Shown here in pieces: positions 33,169-35,427 of a DNA stretch of 35,427 bases (position 1 is the first letter of the stretch; every line of letters begins with the position of its first letter). A program made the position numbers and the translations under genes. The stretch is from Bacteroidales bacterium UBA3764 (GTDB lineage: Bacteria > Bacteroidota > Bacteroidia > Bacteroidales > UBA932): the NCBI GenBank assembly GCA_002371115.1, contig DFFY01000075.1, positions 41,446 to 76,872 on the forward strand, given 5' to 3'. The notes beneath the pieces are model-generated. The model was not told the DNA's origin. It saw nothing but the letters and a program-made list of their open reading frames with translations, and made no database searches.

Positions 33169-34080
33169 TTAGGCCAGCAGATTGGTCAGGGCCACGAAGT
33201 CTTCTACGGAGAGTCGCTCCGGGCGGAGGGTGAAGACGTCCTGGGCCAGGAAGGCGGCCAGCTCCTCCTCGCTCCAGCCTTCGCGTGCGGCCTTGGCGGC
33301 AGCCAGCGGCTTCAGCGGGTTGCGCATCATCTTCCGGCGCTGGCCAAAGGCCGTTTTCACCACCGTTTTGAACAGGGCTTCGTCGCAGTCTAAGGATGCC
33401 CGGCTGTTCCGCTTCAGCCGAATCACGGCGCTCTCCACCTTGGGCGGGGGAGCGAAGCAGCCGGAACCCACGGTGAACAGATATTCAATGTCGTACCAGG
33501 CCTGCAGCAGCACGCTCAGGATGCCGTAGGTCTTGGAACCGGGCGGGCAGGCAATGCGCTCCGCCACTTCCTTCTGCACCATGCCCACTACCTGCGGAAT
33601 GCGCTCCTTGTAGTCCAGCACCTTGAAGAAAATTTGCGAGGAAATGTTATAGGGGAAATTGCCGATAATGGCAAACTGCTCCGGGAACAGTTTCTCCAGC
33701 TTCAGCGTCAGGAAATCGCCCTCCATGAGCCGTCCCTGCATGCCCTGGAAGTGCGTGAGCAGGTATTCCACGCTCTCCGTATCAATCTCAATGAGTTTAA
33801 GGTCGATGTCCCTCCGTTCCAGCAGGTATTGGGTCAATACCCCCATGCCGGGCCCTACCTCCAAGACGGGGGAATAGGATTCCCCCGGACCCCCTGCGGC
33901 CTCAAGGCCCTTTCCGTCTTTCTGCGAAAGACCCGGGCACGGCCGGGCGCCTGCAGGCGCCTTCACTTCGCTCGAAGTCTTTGTCGGGAAAGGTTCCAGG
34001 GCGTCCACAATGGCGCGGGCGACCTTCTGGTCGGTAAGAAAATGTTGCCCGAGGGCTTTTTTTGCGCGAACTTCCATCAT
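33169..34080 (-). CDS. rsmA: 16S rRNA (adenine(1518)-N(6)/adenine(1519)-N(6))-dimethyltransferase
   Basis: RsmA/KsgA dimethylates two adjacent adenosines near the 3' end of 16S rRNA during small-subunit maturation. The 303-residue protein begins VRAKKALGQHFLTDQ, has the SAM-binding motif VLEVGPGMG (72-80), the catalytic GNFPYNISSQI, and C-terminal FGQRRKMMRNPL. It is about 37 residues longer than usual. The excess lies between ALEPF and VLEVGPGMG (residues 35-71, Gly/Pro/Ala-rich), where normal homologs pass directly into the SAM motif, and is encoded by a highly palindromic DNA segment. The insert precedes the Rossmann core, so the enzyme is probably still active. Two adjacent ATGs (34080, 34077) are possible starts. 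It is divergent from aspS. Confidence 0.95.
   Translation of the reverse strand: MMEVRAKKALGQHFLTDQKVARAIVDALEPFPTKTSSEVKAPAGARPCPGLSQKDGKGLEAAGGPGESYSPVLEVGPGMGVLTQYLLERRDIDLKLIEIDTESVEYLLTHFQGMQGRLMEGDFLTLKLEKLFPEQFAIIGNFPYNISSQIFFKVLDYKERIPQVVGMVQKEVAERIACPPGSKTYGILSVLLQAWYDIEYLFTVGSGCFAPPPKVESAVIRLKRNSRASLDCDEALFKTVVKTAFGQRRKMMRNPLKPLAAAKAAREGWSEEELAAFLAQDVFTLRPERLSVEDFVALTNLLA
33868..33978 (-). repeat. In-frame composite palindromic element inside rsmA
   Basis: Five perfect inverted repeats follow one another: 33868-33886 (8-bp arms, GGGGGAAT/ATTCCCCC), 33898-33909 (5-bp arms, GGCCT/AGGCC), 33916-33932 (7-bp arms, GTCTTTC/GAAAGAC), 33946-33961 (GGCGCCTGCAGGCGCC, fully palindromic) and 33965-33978 (6-bp arms, ACTTCG/CGAAGT). 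The stretch keeps the rsmA frame and encodes residues 35-71, which have no counterpart in typical RsmA. The minus strand contains GAGCGAAGTGA, close to the core of the repeat in the MBOAT gene. Confidence 0.8.
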
Positions 34081-34084
34081 GGCA

Positions 34085-34092
34085 CAAAGATA
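34085..34092 (-). promoter_or_regulatory. Probable -7 element for rsmA
   Basis: On the minus strand TATCTTTG fits TAnnTTTG and ends only four bases before the first rsmA ATG (34080), so transcription would begin at or beside the start codon. No clear TTTG is present 19-20 bases upstream. Confidence 0.5.
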
Positions 34093-34107
34093 CTCATATT
34101 TTTTTGC

Positions 34108-34115
34108 TAATTTTG
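34108..34115 (+). promoter_or_regulatory. Probable -7 element for aspS
   Basis: TAATTTTG fits TAnnTTTG and would give a leader of about 35-40 bases before the aspS ATG at 34155. The -33 element is not obvious. It lies back-to-back with the rsmA promoter in the 74-base divergent gap 34081-34154. Confidence 0.5.
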
Positions 34116-34154
34116 TAGGTTATTAAACGCGAAGAGCAAAAATCGACATAAACT

Positions 34155-35427
34155 ATGTACAGAACACACACGTGCGGGGAGCTCCGCATCGAGAACAAAG
34201 GACAGCAGGTGACGCTGGCGGGATGGGTCCAGAAAGCCCGTAAGCTGGGCGGCATGACCTTCGTGGACCTGCGTGACCGTTATGGGATTACCCAGCTGGT
34301 AGTGGAGGCGGACGCCCCTGCTGCCCTGGTGGAAGTGGCCACTTCCCTGGGCCGCGAATTCGTGATTCAGGCCAAGGGCGAGGTGGTGGAGCGCCAGGCC
34401 AAGAACCCCAAGATGCCCACCGGAGACATCGAGATTAAACTGGGCTCCATCACCATCCTGAACAAGAGCGTTACTCCGCCCTTCACCATCGAGGAAGAGA
34501 GTGACGGCGGCGAGGACCTCCGTGCCAAATACCGCTACCTGGACCTGCGCCGCGGCCCGCTGCAGCGCGCCCTGGCCCTCCGTCACCGGGTGGCCCACGA
34601 GGTTCGCAACTACCTGGACGCCAACCGTTTCATGGAAATTGAAACCCCGTACCTCATCAAGAGCACTCCGGAAGGAGCCCGTGACTTTGTGGTCCCTTCC
34701 CGCATGAATCCCGGCCAGTTCTACGCCCTGCCGCAGAGCCCCCAGACCTTCAAGCAGCTCCTCATGGTAGCCGGCTATGACCGCTACTTCCAGATTGTCC
34801 GCTGCTTCCGCGACGAAGACCTCCGGGCCGACCGCCAACCGGAATTCACCCAGATAGACTGCGAAATGTCCTTCGTGGAACAGGAAGACGTCCTGAACAT
34901 GTTCGAGGGCATGATGCGCACCATCTTCAAGAACGTCCTCAATGTGGACATTCCCGACCCCATGCCCCGCATGACCTGGTATGACGCCATGGACAACTAC
35001 GGCTCCGATAAGCCGGACGTACGTTTTGGCATGACCATCCACGAGCTCACGGACGCCGCCAAGGGCAAGGGCTTCAGCGTGCTGGACGATGCCGCCTACA
35101 TCGGCGCCATTTCCGTGCCCGGCGCAGCGGAATACACCCGTAAGCAGCTGGACGAGCTCACCGAATGGGTCAAACGCCCGCAGGTGGGCGCCAAAGGCCT
35201 CATCTACATAAAGGTCAATGCCGACGGCACCTTCAAGAGCTCCATCGACAAGTTTTACAGTGCCGATGACCTGGCCAAGCTGGCCGCCAAGGCCGAAGCC
35301 AAGCCCGGCGACCTCATGCTGGTGATGAGCGGCGCCAATAAGCGCAAAGTGCAGACCATGCTGGGCGTCCTGCGCCTGGAAATGGGCGGCCGCCTGGGGC
35401 TCCGCAACCCCAAGGAGTTCGCTCCGC
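34155..35427 (+). CDS. aspS: Aspartate--tRNA ligase (3' truncated by window end)
   Basis: This class II aminoacyl-tRNA synthetase charges tRNA-Asp. ATG 34155 begins MYRTHTCGELR, and the frame runs open to the window end, giving 424 of roughly 590 residues. The N-terminal OB-fold anticodon-binding domain (GWVQKARKLGGMTFVDLRDR) is followed by class II motif 1 around NRFMEIETPYL, the QSPQTFKQLLMVAG segment, and motif 2 FRDEDLRADRQPEFTQID. The last part (about 290-424) is the bacterial GAD insertion domain. Motif 3 lies beyond the window. It is a housekeeping gene on the opposite strand to rsmA and marks the return to core genome after the PUL. Confidence 0.97.
   Translation, partial: MYRTHTCGELRIENKGQQVTLAGWVQKARKLGGMTFVDLRDRYGITQLVVEADAPAALVEVATSLGREFVIQAKGEVVERQAKNPKMPTGDIEIKLGSITILNKSVTPPFTIEEESDGGEDLRAKYRYLDLRRGPLQRALALRHRVAHEVRNYLDANRFMEIETPYLIKSTPEGARDFVVPSRMNPGQFYALPQSPQTFKQLLMVAGYDRYFQIVRCFRDEDLRADRQPEFTQIDCEMSFVEQEDVLNMFEGMMRTIFKNVLNVDIPDPMPRMTWYDAMDNYGSDKPDVRFGMTIHELTDAAKGKGFSVLDDAAYIGAISVPGAAEYTRKQLDELTEWVKRPQVGAKGLIYIKVNADGTFKSSIDKFYSADDLAKLAAKAEAKPGDLMLVMSGANKRKVQTMLGVLRLEMGGRLGLRNPKEFAP

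Noticed and set aside
33082..34110. Plus-strand open frames over the rsmA region (33082-33393, 33634-34110)
   Set aside because: They are shadows of rsmA, which has full motif support on the minus strand.

Overview
The window comes from a GC-rich member of the Bacteroidales. The evidence is two tandem SusC/SusD pairs, many lipoproteins with N-terminal lipoboxes, BACON and fimbrillin-like domains, and Bacteroidetes-type promoters (TAnnTTTG at -7, TTG/TTTG near -33). A Rikenellaceae-like or uncultured gut/rumen lineage is plausible from base composition, but I cannot name a genus.

Positions 1-27681 are one large polysaccharide utilization locus (PUL), all on the + strand with gaps of at most a few tens of bases except one 240-base break. 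In order it holds: the C-terminal third or so of a GH2 exo-beta-D-glucosaminidase-like enzyme, an alkaline phosphatase, a GH20 beta-hexosaminidase, SusC1 (split by a one-base frameshift), SusD1, SusC2 (no N-terminal extension), SusD2, two BACON-domain surface lipoproteins, three lipoproteins that share one C-terminal domain (Fib_succ_major-like) on unrelated N-termini, and two GH18 enzymes. One GH18 is fused to a beta-propeller, the other to an Fn3 module and a tyrosine-phosphatase-type domain. Chitinase-type GH18 motifs plus GH20 and GH2 glucosaminidase point to a GlcNAc/GlcN-rich glycan such as chitin or chitosan oligosaccharides, or a related host, fungal or arthropod glycan. Two phosphatase modules in the same locus suggest the substrate may carry phosphate. 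No PUL regulator lies in the window.

The 240-base break (21064-21303) holds two hairpins with the same stem, followed by a 43-codon reading frame that leads into the third, visibly AT-richer, paralogous lipoprotein.

Positions 27682-32838 hold two smaller transcription units, each with its own Bacteroidetes promoter: an SGNH hydrolase coupled to an MBOAT O-acyltransferase (export-linked acylation of a glycan), and a small lipoprotein coupled to a phosphoethanolamine-transferase-like membrane enzyme. The remainder is housekeeping: rsmA (ksgA) on the minus strand and the start of aspS on the plus strand, divergently transcribed. The rsmA frame is interrupted, in frame, by about 110 bases built from five consecutive perfect inverted repeats. 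The MBOAT gene carries a different in-frame repeat with a related core. These look like palindromic elements that have colonised coding sequence.

No tRNA, rRNA, CRISPR array, transposase or integrase was found.
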